Source of the DNA: Luteimonas rhizosphaerae
GTDB lineage: Bacteria; Pseudomonadota; Gammaproteobacteria; Xanthomonadales; Xanthomonadaceae
Assembly (NCBI RefSeq): GCF_002849595.1
Contig: NZ_NRQR01000028.1
Location: forward strand, 110,523-174,522
Direction: 5' to 3'
DNA length: 64,000 nucleotides
Positions 24,946 to 34,054 of the stretch are shown here, in pieces. Every line of letters starts with the position of its first letter. The stretch's first letter is position 1. Below the pieces are notes generated by a model. That model did not search any database, was not told where the DNA came from, and saw nothing but the letters and a program-made list of their open reading frames with translations. A program made the translations under genes and the position numbers.

Positions 24946-25631
24946 CCCGTCGTTCCGCATTTCCCCTGCTCGCCGCGGCGCTCGCACTGGCGACCGCGCT
25001 CCCCGCCGTCGCACGCGACAGCACGATCGTCCGCGACGGGGTCACGCTGCGGTTCATCGATGCCGGCGACGCGCTGACGCCCGCCGTGCAGGACGCGGTC
25101 ATCGAGACCTTCTTCGACGCGTATCCGCGGCAACGCGCGGACTTCAACCCGCAGGCACCCGATGCGGTCCGCATCACCATCGACGCCGGCTATGACGGCA
25201 TCGCCTTCGTCGACGGTGCTGCGATGACGATCAATCCGGCCCGCTTCGACGCCCATCCGCACGACCTCGACCTGGTGACGCACGAGGCCATGCACATCGT
25301 GCAGGCCTACGGCCCCGGGGAGGCGCCGGGCTGGCTCGTCGAAGGCATCGCGGATTACGCGCGGGCGGTCTACGGCCGCGACAACGCGGCGACCGGCTGG
25401 GCGCTGCCGACGACGCGCGCCCCCACGCACCGACTCGACAGCGGTTACCGCGTCACCGCCGCGTTCCTGGCCTGGGCCGAGGCGAGGCATCCGGGGCTGG
25501 TGCGAGGTCTCGATGCCGCCCTGCGTGCGCAGCGTTACACGCCGGCCGACTGGGTGCGCCTGACCGGGCAGGACGCCGATGCCCTGTGGGCGGCCTATGC
25601 GGCCGAGCGCACGCCAGCGGAAGCGCACTGA
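24942..25631 (+). CDS. Secreted BSP-type (basic secretory protein family) metallopeptidase
   Basis: This 229-residue protein has a signal peptide (RRSAFPLLAAALALATALPA, cleavage after AVA near residue 24). The mature domain is like the plant basic secretory protein / eukaryotic-type BSP peptidase family. The zinc motif HEAMH is at residues 114-118, and a third potential ligand is Glu134 in WLVEGIADYAR, a gluzincin-like layout. A peptide-cutting role on glycoproteins next to mannosidases is plausible but not shown. The ATG at 24942 overlaps the GH92 stop (ATGA). It is the last gene of the operon. No transmembrane helix is seen after the signal peptide. Confidence 0.8.
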   Translation: MTRRSAFPLLAAALALATALPAVARDSTIVRDGVTLRFIDAGDALTPAVQDAVIETFFDAYPRQRADFNPQAPDAVRITIDAGYDGIAFVDGAAMTINPARFDAHPHDLDLVTHEAMHIVQAYGPGEAPGWLVEGIADYARAVYGRDNAATGWALPTTRAPTHRLDSGYRVTAAFLAWAEARHPGLVRGLDAALRAQRYTPADWVRLTGQDADALWAAYAAERTPAEAH

Positions 25632-25708
25632 CACCGTCGATCCGCACGGCCGCGCCGCACCGACGCCGCTCGGCGCATCGCGGTCCGCTGCCCCCGAGGT
25701 CTGCCGTC

Positions 25709-25740
25709 ACGCCCGCGCGGAACCGCGTCCCGGCGGGCGT
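25709..25740. terminator. Nested stem-loop between convergent genes
   Basis: An outer 7-bp stem (25709-25715 with 25734-25740) encloses an inner 5-bp stem with an AA loop (25716-25727). It lies between the BSP peptidase and RND permease genes, 12 bp from the permease stop. There is no T-run. Confidence 0.35.
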
Positions 25741-25751
25741 CGCATTGCGCC

Positions 25752-28700
25752 TCAGGGCGTCGCCACCGGTACCGGTGCATCGCCGCGCGTGCCGCGTGCG
25801 CGCCGGATCATGCGCACCGTGCCATGCCGCAGGTCGTCGAGGATCGCGTAGATCGTCGGCAGGAACAGCAGGCTGACCACGGTCGAGAACGCCAGGCCAC
25901 CGGCGACCGCGCGTGCCATCGGCGAATAGGCCAGGCCGCCGAGCACCACGGTGTCGCTGAGCGAGATCGGGATCATCGCGAGGATCGCGGTGCCCATCGT
26001 CATGAGGATCGGACGCAGACGCTCGCGGCTGCCCTCGACCAGCGCTTCCAGTCGCGCCATGCCGCGGCGCCTGAGATTGTTGATGTGCTCGACCATGATG
26101 ATGCCGTTGTTCACCACGACGCCCATCAGCACCAGGATGCCGATGAAGGCCATCACCGTGAACGACGTGCCCGTGATCCAGAACAGCCAGAACACGCCGA
26201 AGATCGAGAACACCACGCAGCTCATGATCGCGGCCGGGAACAGCAGCGACTCGAACACCGCGGCCATCACCACGTAGATCATCACCAGCGCGATCAGCAG
26301 GTTGAACAGCATCTGCCGGCTCGCCTCGGCGTCCTCTTCGAAGCCGCTGCCGGCGAAGCTGTAGCCGTAGCCCGCCGGGAACGCGACCGCGTCGAGCGTG
26401 GCCTCGATCGCCTCGCGCGCCTGCGGCATCGTGGTCTCGCCGGCCAGGTTGGCCTGCAGCGTCACCGAGGTCTGGCGGTTGAAGCGGGTGATGGTGCTCG
26501 CCGACGGCTCCACGCGCATGTCGACGAGACTCGTCAACGGCACGCTGCGGCCATCGGGCGAGCGCACCATGAAGCTGGCGATGTCGGCCTCGCTGAACTG
26601 CTCGGCGCCGGCGAACCGCACCCAGACATCGACCTCGGTATCGCCGCGGCGGAACTCGCGCAGCTGGCTGCCGCGCAGGGCGAGGCCGAGGAAGCTCGAC
26701 ACCTGCTCGGCGCTGAAGCCGAACGCGGCCGCGCGTTCGCGGTCGACGCTGATGGTCAGCTCCTGGTTGAGATCGCCGGCGTCCACGCGCACGTCGCGCA
26801 GCGCGGGATTCGCGGCGAGCACCGGCACCACGCCATCGGCCAGCTCGCGCAGCACCTGCACCGAATCGCCGACCAGCTGCACCTGCACGCCGGGGCTCGC
26901 CTGTCCGCCACCGCCCTGCCCGCTGCTGCCGCGCACGCCGATCTCGGCACGCGCCGACTTCGGCAGGGCTTCGCTGATCGCCTCGCTGAGCGGCTTGGTG
27001 TCGCCGACGTCGTCGTCGAAGGTGACGATCGTGCCCGAGTCGTTGCCCTCGCCGAACCACGAATAGAGCTGCTTGATGCGGAAGCGGTCGCGGTTCCCGT
27101 CGAGGAACTGCTCGATGCGCAGCACCTCGTCCGAGCGCTGCTGCAGGTTGTAGCTGCCCTTCCACTGGTAGAAGACCTGGATCTCCTTGCCGCCGCCGCC
27201 ATCGCCGAACATGTCGAACTTGACCTGGGTCGCCGGCACGAGGCTCAGGGCGACGATCAGCACGATGCCGAACACGCTCCAGCCACGGTGCTCCAGGGTC
27301 CAGCGCAGCACGCGCGCATAGTGGCGCTGCATCCGCGGGATCAGGCCGCGGTCGTGCGCGACCACCGGCGGCGTCTTCATCCGCGCCGACATCATCGGGG
27401 TCAGGCTCACGGCGACCAGCCACGAGGCCAGCAGCGACACCGAGATGGTGATCGCCAGCTGCGACATGAAGATGCTGATCTGATTGGTCTCGCCCAGCAG
27501 GTTGGGCAGGAACACGATGCAATGGCACAGCGTGCCGGCCGACAGCGCGATCGCGACGCTGCGGGTGCCGACGATCGACGCCAGCCACGGCTGGTCGGGC
27601 ATGCGCTCGCGTTCCTGGTAGATGCTCTCGACGACGACGACGGCGTTGTCGACCAGCATGCCCACCGCCAGCAGCAGGCCCATCAGCGACAGCACGTTGA
27701 GCGTGACGCCGAAGAAGTACATGAAGCCGAGCGTGATGACGAAGCAGATCGGGATCGCCAGCGTCACCATCAGCGTCGACGGCCAGTGGCGCAGGAAGAA
27801 GTACAGCACGATGATCGACAGCAGCAGGCCGATCGCGCCGGCCTCGACCAGTTCCAGCAGCGACGACGTGACCTCGTCGCCCATGTTCTGGATGATCTTG
27901 ACGTCGATGCCCTCGAGCCCGGGCTCGGTGCGCGCGGCCTCGACCTCGGCCAGCGCGGTGCGCGAAACCTCGACGAGATTCGCGTCGCGCTCCTTGAAGA
28001 TGTCCAGGCCGACGGCGGCGCGGCCGTCGAGCCGGCGTCCGTAGTCCATGCGTTGCGGTTTCAGGCGCACGTCGGCGATGTCGCCGAGGCGCAGGCCGGT
28101 CTGGTTGATGACCAGGTCGCGCAGCTGCTGCAGATCGTCGATCTCGCCGATCGGCTGCACCCGCAGGCGCTGGCTGCCGTCGAGGATCTGCCCCGCCGAG
28201 ACCGAGAAATTGACCGCACGCAGGCGCGTGGCCAGTTCGTTGAGTTCGATGCCGTGCGCGCTCAGGCGATCGGGATCGACGGCGACCTCCACCTCGTTCG
28301 GCGGCGCGCCGTTGATCTCGACCCGGGCGACGCCGGGCACGCGTTCGAGCCTGCGCTTGAGCTGGCGATCGATGAGCTCGTAACTGCCGGTCAGATCGAT
28401 GTCGCCGGCGAGGCGGATCCGCAGCACGGGCTCGTCGCTGCTCGACCACTTGAACACCGAGTAGCGACGGAAATCGTCGGGCAGGTCGCCGCGGATCGCG
28501 TCGATCTTCTCGCGCGCCTCGGACGCGCTGATCGAGATGTCCTTGTCCCAGTCGGAGAACTCCAGGAACACGCCGGCGCCGTCGGGACCCGCCTGCCCGC
28601 GCATGCGCTTGATCCCGCTCATCGTGGCCAGCGTTTCCTCTGCCGGCCGCAGCAGGTTCTGCTCGGCTTCGGCCGGCGTCGAGCCGGCATAGGGCAACTG

Positions 28701-28841
28701 CACGAACAGGAACGGCGCGGAGATGTCCGGCAGGGCCTCGAGCGGCAGGCGGACCGCGGCGATCAGGCCGATGACGAACATCGACACGAACAGCATGATC
28801 GTCGTGACCGGGCGCCGCAGGCTGAGTTCGGCGACGCTCAT
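25752..28841 (-). CDS. RND efflux permease (HAE1/AcrB-like), second subunit
   Basis: This 1029-residue inner-membrane transporter of the RND superfamily has the duplicated layout of 12 membrane spans and two large periplasmic loops. It begins LSLRRPVTTIMLFVSMFVIGL, with the PDISAPFLFVQLPYAGSTPAEAE porter-domain start. The canonical TM4 Asp-Asp pair is Asp398-Asn399 (GMLVDNAVVV), and the TM10 Lys of AcrB is Asn911 (GVVVNNGIIM), so the usual proton relay is only partly conserved. It is coupled by ATGA overlap to another RND permease with intact relay residues and a shared adaptor, an arrangement like MdtABC. The outer-membrane channel is not in the window. Substrates are unknown. Confidence 0.9.
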   Translation of the reverse strand: MSVAELSLRRPVTTIMLFVSMFVIGLIAAVRLPLEALPDISAPFLFVQLPYAGSTPAEAEQNLLRPAEETLATMSGIKRMRGQAGPDGAGVFLEFSDWDKDISISASEAREKIDAIRGDLPDDFRRYSVFKWSSSDEPVLRIRLAGDIDLTGSYELIDRQLKRRLERVPGVARVEINGAPPNEVEVAVDPDRLSAHGIELNELATRLRAVNFSVSAGQILDGSQRLRVQPIGEIDDLQQLRDLVINQTGLRLGDIADVRLKPQRMDYGRRLDGRAAVGLDIFKERDANLVEVSRTALAEVEAARTEPGLEGIDVKIIQNMGDEVTSSLLELVEAGAIGLLLSIIVLYFFLRHWPSTLMVTLAIPICFVITLGFMYFFGVTLNVLSLMGLLLAVGMLVDNAVVVVESIYQERERMPDQPWLASIVGTRSVAIALSAGTLCHCIVFLPNLLGETNQISIFMSQLAITISVSLLASWLVAVSLTPMMSARMKTPPVVAHDRGLIPRMQRHYARVLRWTLEHRGWSVFGIVLIVALSLVPATQVKFDMFGDGGGGKEIQVFYQWKGSYNLQQRSDEVLRIEQFLDGNRDRFRIKQLYSWFGEGNDSGTIVTFDDDVGDTKPLSEAISEALPKSARAEIGVRGSSGQGGGGQASPGVQVQLVGDSVQVLRELADGVVPVLAANPALRDVRVDAGDLNQELTISVDRERAAAFGFSAEQVSSFLGLALRGSQLREFRRGDTEVDVWVRFAGAEQFSEADIASFMVRSPDGRSVPLTSLVDMRVEPSASTITRFNRQTSVTLQANLAGETTMPQAREAIEATLDAVAFPAGYGYSFAGSGFEEDAEASRQMLFNLLIALVMIYVVMAAVFESLLFPAAIMSCVVFSIFGVFWLFWITGTSFTVMAFIGILVLMGVVVNNGIIMVEHINNLRRRGMARLEALVEGSRERLRPILMTMGTAILAMIPISLSDTVVLGGLAYSPMARAVAGGLAFSTVVSLLFLPTIYAILDDLRHGTVRMIRRARGTRGDAPVPVATP

Positions 28842-31800
28842 CGCGCGGCGACCTCCGTGGTGGTGTCGGCATCGCCGGTGCGCAGGCGCGCGCGCCGGCC
28901 GCGTTCGGTGTAGAACGCGTCGGGCTTGCGGTCCAGCAGGTCGTAGACCACCGGGATCACCAGCAGCGTCAGCAGCGTCGACACCGCGAGGCCGCCCATG
29001 ACCGTGATCGCCATCGGCGAGCGCACTTCGGCGCCCTCACCGAAGGCCAGCGCCAGCGGCAGGAAGCCGAACAGCGTCGACAGCGTGGTCATGATGATCG
29101 GCCGCAGGCGCGAGCGCGCGCCCTCGATCAGCGCCTGGTGCTTGGCGACGCCGGCCTCGCGCAGCTGGTTGACCTTGTCGATGAGGATGATCGCGTTCTT
29201 GACCACGAGCCCCACCATCAGGATCAAGCCGATGAAGGCCACCACCAGCGGCACGGTGAACAGGATCACGAAGGGGTGCAGCAGCGACTCGAACTGCGAC
29301 GCCATCACCAGGTAGACGAGGAAGATCGCCAGGGTGAACGCCAGCAGCAGCGAGCGCATCGATTCGCCGAGTTCCTCGCCCTGCCCGCCGATGTGCAGGC
29401 CGACATCGGTGCCGAGCGGATTTTCCGCGACCATCGTGCGCACCTCGTCGACCGCGGTGCCCAGGTCGATGCCGCGCAGGTTCGCCGACACCACCGCCAC
29501 GCGCACCTGGTCGGCGCGGTGGATCTCGCTGGGGCCGGTCGTCGCGATGACCTCGGCGACCGAATCCAGGCGCACCGCGGTGCCGCTGCCGGGATTGATG
29601 ATGAGGTTGCGGATGCGGTCGACCGAATCGCGTTCGCTCTCCCGCGCGCGCACCAGCACGTCGATCTTGCGGTCGCGGAAGTTGTAGCGCGTGGCCACTT
29701 CGCCGCGGACCGAGCGCACCACTGCATCGGCGATCGCGCGCGTGGTCAGGCCCAGCGCCCCGGCGCGTTCCTGGTCGAACACGATCTGGATCTCCGGGAA
29801 GCCCTGCTCCACCGTCGATTTGACGTCGGCGTAGTTGGGATTCGCGCGCAGCAGTTCGGCCATGCGCTGGCCGGCCTGCGCCAGGCTGTCGAGGTCGTTG
29901 CCACGCAGCTCGATCTCCAGCGGCGTGGAGAAGCTGAAGAGCGCCGGGCGGCTGAAATCGACCGCGACGCCGGGATAGCGCGCCATCGTCGTGCGCAGGC
30001 GTTCGGTCTGCTCGGCCTCGAACTCGCGGCTGCCGCCGCCGGTCATGACGATGCTGAGCTTGCCGATGTTCTCACCGCTCTCGGTCGGGTTGGCATCGAG
30101 CCGGGTACCGGCGCCGCTGACGCCGAACAGCAGGTCGACGCCTTCGTCCGCGTCGTGCGCCAGCTGGACCTCGCGCATGATGCGGTCGGTCTCGCGCAGC
30201 GGCGTGCCGGGCGGCAGGCGCGCGGTCATCTCGAAGCGGTCCTGGGCCAGCTGCGGGATCAGGTCCGTGCCGAGCAGCGGCACCAGGAACAGGCTGGCGA
30301 CGAACACCGCCGTCGCCGTGCCCAGCACCAGGCCGGGACGCGCGAGCGCGTTCGGCAGGATCCGCAGGTAGCCGCGCTCGGCGCGGTCGTAGGGCGCCAT
30401 CGCCGCATCGCTCGCCCGGCCCATGACGGCGCCGACCACACGCGAGATGCCGCGCCAGATCCGCACGAACACCCAGGTCACGCCGTAGGCGGCGCCGCGG
30501 AAGCCGCCGCCGATGCCGCGACCGGTCGCGGCCATCGGCTTCTGCCAGCGGCGCTCGGAACGCCACTGCGGATGCGGCGGCTCTTCCGGGAACGCCATCG
30601 GCGGCCGGCCCTTCAGTGCGGCCAGCATCGGGATCAGCGTGACCGCGACGATCATCGACACCGCGACCGCGATCGCGACCGTCAGCGCCTGGTCGCGGAA
30701 CAGCTGGCCGGCGATGCCTTCGACGAACACCAGCGGCAGGAACACCGCGATGATCGTCAGCGTCGACGCGACGACGGCCATGCCGACCTCGCGGGTGCCG
30801 CTGATCGCCGCTTCGAGAATACCCAGGCCGCGCTCGCGGGCCTTGGCGATGCTTTCCAGCACGACGATGGAATCGTCGATGACCAGACCCGTCGCCAGCG
30901 CGAGGCCGCTGAGCGACATCACGTTGAGGCTCAGGCCGAGCCGGTCCATGAAGAAGAACGTGGTGATGATCGAGATCGGCAGCGACAGGCTGACGACGAA
31001 GGTGCTCCAGCCGCTGCGCAGGAACAGGAAGATGATCAGGATCGCCAGCGTGCCGCCGAGCACGGCGTCGAACTTGACGTCCGAGATCGCGGCGCGGATG
31101 AACTTCGACTGGTCGTCGACGACGGTCAGGGTCATGTCCGGCGGCAGGTCCTCGCGGATCGCCTCGAGCTGCGCCTGCACGGCATCGGCGGTCGACACGG
31201 TGTTCGCGTCGCCTTCCTTGTAGATCGCCAGCTCGACCGCTTCCTTGCCGCCCAGGCGGATGATGCTCTCGCGCTCCTTGTAGCCCTGGCGCACGGTGGC
31301 GACGTCGCGCAGGCGGATCGCGCGGCCACCGGCGACGCTGGCGCTGTCGCTCGACGACGCGCTCTGCACCGAGGCCGCGGCGGCCATCGTCGCCGCCGAC
31401 CCGCTGGCCGCCGCGATCGCCGCCATCTGCTGCGCGGCGCTGCTGGCGGCACTGTCGCCGCCGGACTGGACGGACACCAGCATGTCGCCGATCTGCTCGA
31501 TGCTGGCGAACTGGTTGACCGTGCGGACGAGATAGCGCTGCGTGCCCTGGTCGAGCCGGCCGCCCGACAGGTTGATGTTCTCCTGCTGCAGACGCTGGAT
31601 GACGTTCTCGATCGGCAGGCCGATGCGGGCGAGCTGCTGCAGGTCGAGATCGACCTGGACCTCGTCTTCGAAACCGCCGCCGACCTTGACCGCGGCGACG
31701 CCGATCACGGGCTCGATCTTCTTCTTCAGGTCGTCGTCGGAATACCGGCGCAGGCGCGTCAGCGCACCGACGGCATCGCCATCCGTGTCCGCGGTCGCTG

Positions 31801-32284
31801 TCAGCGCGAGGCGCAGGATCGGCTCGGTCGAGGGATTGAAGCGCAGCAGCACCGGCGGCGTGACCTCGAGCGGCAACTGCAGCGCCTCGAGCTTGTCGCG
31901 CACCTCCAGGCTGGCCTGGTCCATGTCGGTGCCCCAGGCGAATTCCAGCACCACGTCGCTCTGGCCGGTGCGCGAGATCGAGCGCAGCTTGCGCACGCCC
32001 TTGACGACGCCGACCGCTTCCTCGACCGGCTCGCTGACCAGGGTCTCGATCTCGGCCGGCGCGGCGCCGGTGTATTCGGTGCGCACGGTCAGCGTCGGAT
32101 AGCTGAGGTCCGGCAGCAGGTTGACCTTGAGGTTGCCGAGCGCGATCAGGCCGAACAGCATCACGCTGATCGCGACCATCGCGACGGTCACGCGGCGGCG
32201 GGTGGAGAACTCGACGAGGTCGAAGCGTCCGGCGGGCGCGGCGTGGGGATCCACGCCGGCGCCGTCCTGCGGGGCGCCGGCCAT
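28838..32284 (-). CDS. RND efflux permease (HAE1/AcrB-like), first subunit
   Basis: This 1148-residue RND permease begins with a short cytoplasmic tail followed by EFSTRRRVTVAMVAISVMLFGL. It keeps the proton-relay pair (TGLVIDDSIVVLES) and the Lys (VGLVVKNAILLI-like, VVKNAIILIDKV). Two features lengthen it: a Ser/Ala-rich low-complexity insertion at about residues 270-322 in the first periplasmic porter loop, and a roughly 90-residue central cytoplasmic/amphipathic insertion (PPHPQWRSERRWQKPM onward). Its start overlaps the adaptor stop by one base (TAATG), and its stop overlaps the next permease start. It probably forms a mixed trimer or a parallel pump with the second permease. Confidence 0.9.
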   Translation of the reverse strand: MAGAPQDGAGVDPHAAPAGRFDLVEFSTRRRVTVAMVAISVMLFGLIALGNLKVNLLPDLSYPTLTVRTEYTGAAPAEIETLVSEPVEEAVGVVKGVRKLRSISRTGQSDVVLEFAWGTDMDQASLEVRDKLEALQLPLEVTPPVLLRFNPSTEPILRLALTATADTDGDAVGALTRLRRYSDDDLKKKIEPVIGVAAVKVGGGFEDEVQVDLDLQQLARIGLPIENVIQRLQQENINLSGGRLDQGTQRYLVRTVNQFASIEQIGDMLVSVQSGGDSAASSAAQQMAAIAAASGSAATMAAAASVQSASSSDSASVAGGRAIRLRDVATVRQGYKERESIIRLGGKEAVELAIYKEGDANTVSTADAVQAQLEAIREDLPPDMTLTVVDDQSKFIRAAISDVKFDAVLGGTLAILIIFLFLRSGWSTFVVSLSLPISIITTFFFMDRLGLSLNVMSLSGLALATGLVIDDSIVVLESIAKARERGLGILEAAISGTREVGMAVVASTLTIIAVFLPLVFVEGIAGQLFRDQALTVAIAVAVSMIVAVTLIPMLAALKGRPPMAFPEEPPHPQWRSERRWQKPMAATGRGIGGGFRGAAYGVTWVFVRIWRGISRVVGAVMGRASDAAMAPYDRAERGYLRILPNALARPGLVLGTATAVFVASLFLVPLLGTDLIPQLAQDRFEMTARLPPGTPLRETDRIMREVQLAHDADEGVDLLFGVSGAGTRLDANPTESGENIGKLSIVMTGGGSREFEAEQTERLRTTMARYPGVAVDFSRPALFSFSTPLEIELRGNDLDSLAQAGQRMAELLRANPNYADVKSTVEQGFPEIQIVFDQERAGALGLTTRAIADAVVRSVRGEVATRYNFRDRKIDVLVRARESERDSVDRIRNLIINPGSGTAVRLDSVAEVIATTGPSEIHRADQVRVAVVSANLRGIDLGTAVDEVRTMVAENPLGTDVGLHIGGQGEELGESMRSLLLAFTLAIFLVYLVMASQFESLLHPFVILFTVPLVVAFIGLILMVGLVVKNAIILIDKVNQLREAGVAKHQALIEGARSRLRPIIMTTLSTLFGFLPLALAFGEGAEVRSPMAITVMGGLAVSTLLTLLVIPVVYDLLDRKPDAFYTERGRRARLRTGDADTTTEVAAR

Positions 32285-33429
32285 TACGGCGTGCCGGCGT
32301 CGGCCGCCGCGTCCGCGGCAGGCGCGGGCGCGTCGGCAGCAGGCGGGGTGTCCGCGGCGGGTTCGCCGATGACCTGGACCAGGCTGCCTTCACGCAGCGC
32401 GACCTTGCCGGCGGTGACCACGGGGTCGCCCAGCGCGAGTCCCTCGCGGACCTCGATCGTGGTGCCGTCGACATAGCCCAGCGTCACCGGCACGCGCACC
32501 GCCTTGCCCTCGCGGACGGTGTAGACCGCGGTGGTCTCGTCGTCGTCGAGCAGCGCGCTGCGCGGAATCACCAGCGCATCGGCGCGTTCGTCGTAGTCGA
32601 TGCGGATGCGGCCGAACATGCCGGCGCGCAGCATGTCGTTGCCTTCGAATGCGCAGATCACCCGGAAGGTGCCGCTGCGCGAATCGACGACCGGCGAGAT
32701 GCGCTCGACGACGCCGTCGAAGCTCTCGTTGGGCAGCGCATCGACCTGCAGGCGCACCGGCTGGCCGCGCTTGAGCACGCGCAGTTCGCGCTCGGGCACG
32801 TTGAGCGTGGCTTCGATGCGCGCGTTGTCGACGATGCTGAAGAGCGGCGTGTTGATCTGGGCGAAGTTGCCGGTGCGGATCATCCGTTGCGAGATCACGC
32901 CGGAGATCGGCGCGGTCACCGTGGTGTACGACAGTTCCAGCGTCGCCATGCGGTGCTGGGCACGGGCGGTGTCGAGGTCGAACTTGATCTGGTCGAGATC
33001 GTTCTCGCTGATCATCTGCTGGCCGACCAGCTGCTGCGCGCGGCGGTAGCTGTTCTCCAGCTTGCCCATCGTCGCGCGGCTCTGCTCGACGGTCAGGCGC
33101 GGCCGGTCGGGATCGAGTCGCAGCAGCGGTTGCCCGGCGCGGACCGCATCGCCCTCCTCGACCAGCACCTCCAGCGCGATGCCCGAGGTCTTGGCGATGA
33201 CGTCGGCGCCGCGCGGCACTTCCAGCGCGGCGGTGCCGACGTAGCTGGCGGCCACACTGCTGCGGGCCACCGCGACGGTCTCGACCGGGATCGCGGCCGG
33301 GGCCTCGTCGGCGGCCTTGGCGTCGCCGCCCTTGTCGCCGCCGCAGGCGGCCGTGGTCATGAGGATCCCCAGCAGGACGGCGCTGGTGACGAGGCGTCCG
33401 GTGGACGCGATGGAACGCTGTGTGGACAT
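32284..33429 (-). CDS. RND periplasmic adaptor (membrane fusion lipoprotein)
   Basis: This 381-residue adaptor bridges the inner-membrane permeases and an outer-membrane channel. The N-terminus has a signal sequence ending in LMTTAACGG, with Cys29 as probable lipidation site. A Gly/Lys/Asp/Ala linker and then the lipoyl/barrel-sandwich region follow (GIALEVLVEEGDAVRAGQPLLRLDP), with a coiled hairpin around KLENSYRRAQQLV. The beta-barrel (VTAPISGVISQRMIRTGNFAQ) and membrane-proximal domains come last. It is the first gene of the adaptor-permease-permease operon on the minus strand. No regulator or outer-membrane factor gene adjoins it; the divergent neighbour encodes cytochromes. Confidence 0.92.
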   Translation of the reverse strand: MSTQRSIASTGRLVTSAVLLGILMTTAACGGDKGGDAKAADEAPAAIPVETVAVARSSVAASYVGTAALEVPRGADVIAKTSGIALEVLVEEGDAVRAGQPLLRLDPDRPRLTVEQSRATMGKLENSYRRAQQLVGQQMISENDLDQIKFDLDTARAQHRMATLELSYTTVTAPISGVISQRMIRTGNFAQINTPLFSIVDNARIEATLNVPERELRVLKRGQPVRLQVDALPNESFDGVVERISPVVDSRSGTFRVICAFEGNDMLRAGMFGRIRIDYDERADALVIPRSALLDDDETTAVYTVREGKAVRVPVTLGYVDGTTIEVREGLALGDPVVTAGKVALREGSLVQVIGEPAADTPPAADAPAPAADAAADAGTP

Positions 33430-33565
33430 GGACTGAGCTGACCCCTACGGTGTTGTAGCAAGGTACATCACCAGAACAAGCGGGTTCATCCGCCATTGGT
33501 CATGGTGTCGAACGTGGATGACAGTGGGAGCGGCCGGGGGTTGGGCTGCACCGGGACGCGCAGGC

Positions 33566-33571
33566 TATACT
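33566..33571 (+). promoter_or_regulatory. Possible promoter -10 element for the cytochrome pair
   Basis: TATACT (33566-33571) matches five of six -10 consensus bases; TTGGGC 19 bp upstream (33541-33546) is a weak -35. The start would be near 33578, about 90 nt before the first cytochrome gene. The rest of the divergent 241-bp gap (33430-33670) shows nothing firm. Confidence 0.35.
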
Positions 33572-33670
33572 CCGGCGACGGCCCGCCGGTTCATCTGCGA
33601 CGCGAATCCGCCGCCTGCCACGCATTCAAGACAGCCACGTTCCAGCCATTCAGGATTGCGGATACCCATT

Positions 33671-34054
33671 ATGACGCGACCGCTGACGATCGCCTGTTTC
33701 GCCGCCCTCGCCGTGTGTTCGGCCCAGGCGTCGGCCCAGGATTCATCGCCCTCCACCGCCACCGCGCCGGCTGCGACGACGGCCACCGCGGCCCGTCCGG
33801 TGGGCGATGCCGCCACCGGCAAGTCGCTTGCCTACACCTGCCAGGGCTGCCACGGCATCGACGGCTACCGCAACGTGTATCCGCACTACCACGTGCCCAA
33901 GATCGGCGGCCAGTCCGCCGAATACCTGGTCAACGCGCTGCACGAGTACCAGCGCGGCACCCGCCGTCACCCGACGATGGAGGCCCAGGCCCAGAGTTTC
34001 TCGGACCAGGACATCGCCGATATCGCCGCCTTCCTGTCGGAGCTGAAGCCGTGA
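33671..34054 (+). CDS. Periplasmic c-type cytochrome, single haem
   Basis: This 127-residue protein has a signal peptide (LTIACFAALAVCSAQASAQ, cleavage near residue 23) and a Ser/Thr/Ala linker. One class I cytochrome c domain follows, with the haem motif CQGCH and PKIGGQSAEYL, then a Met-containing region (RRHPTMEAQAQSFSDQDIADIAAFLS) that supplies the sixth ligand. It resembles half of a cytochrome c4 or a c553. It is coupled by GTGA to a second, similar cytochrome. Together the two could work like a split dihaem c4, delivering electrons to a terminal oxidase; the partner oxidase is not in the window. Confidence 0.88.
   Translation: MTRPLTIACFAALAVCSAQASAQDSSPSTATAPAATTATAARPVGDAATGKSLAYTCQGCHGIDGYRNVYPHYHVPKIGGQSAEYLVNALHEYQRGTRRHPTMEAQAQSFSDQDIADIAAFLSELKP

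Noticed and set aside
25824..28913. Very long open frame on the plus strand opposite the RND permease
   Set aside because: It is antisense to a full RND transporter, rich in His, Arg and Asp, and has no domain character. High GC keeps antisense frames open; the same applies opposite the other permease (29138-32476).
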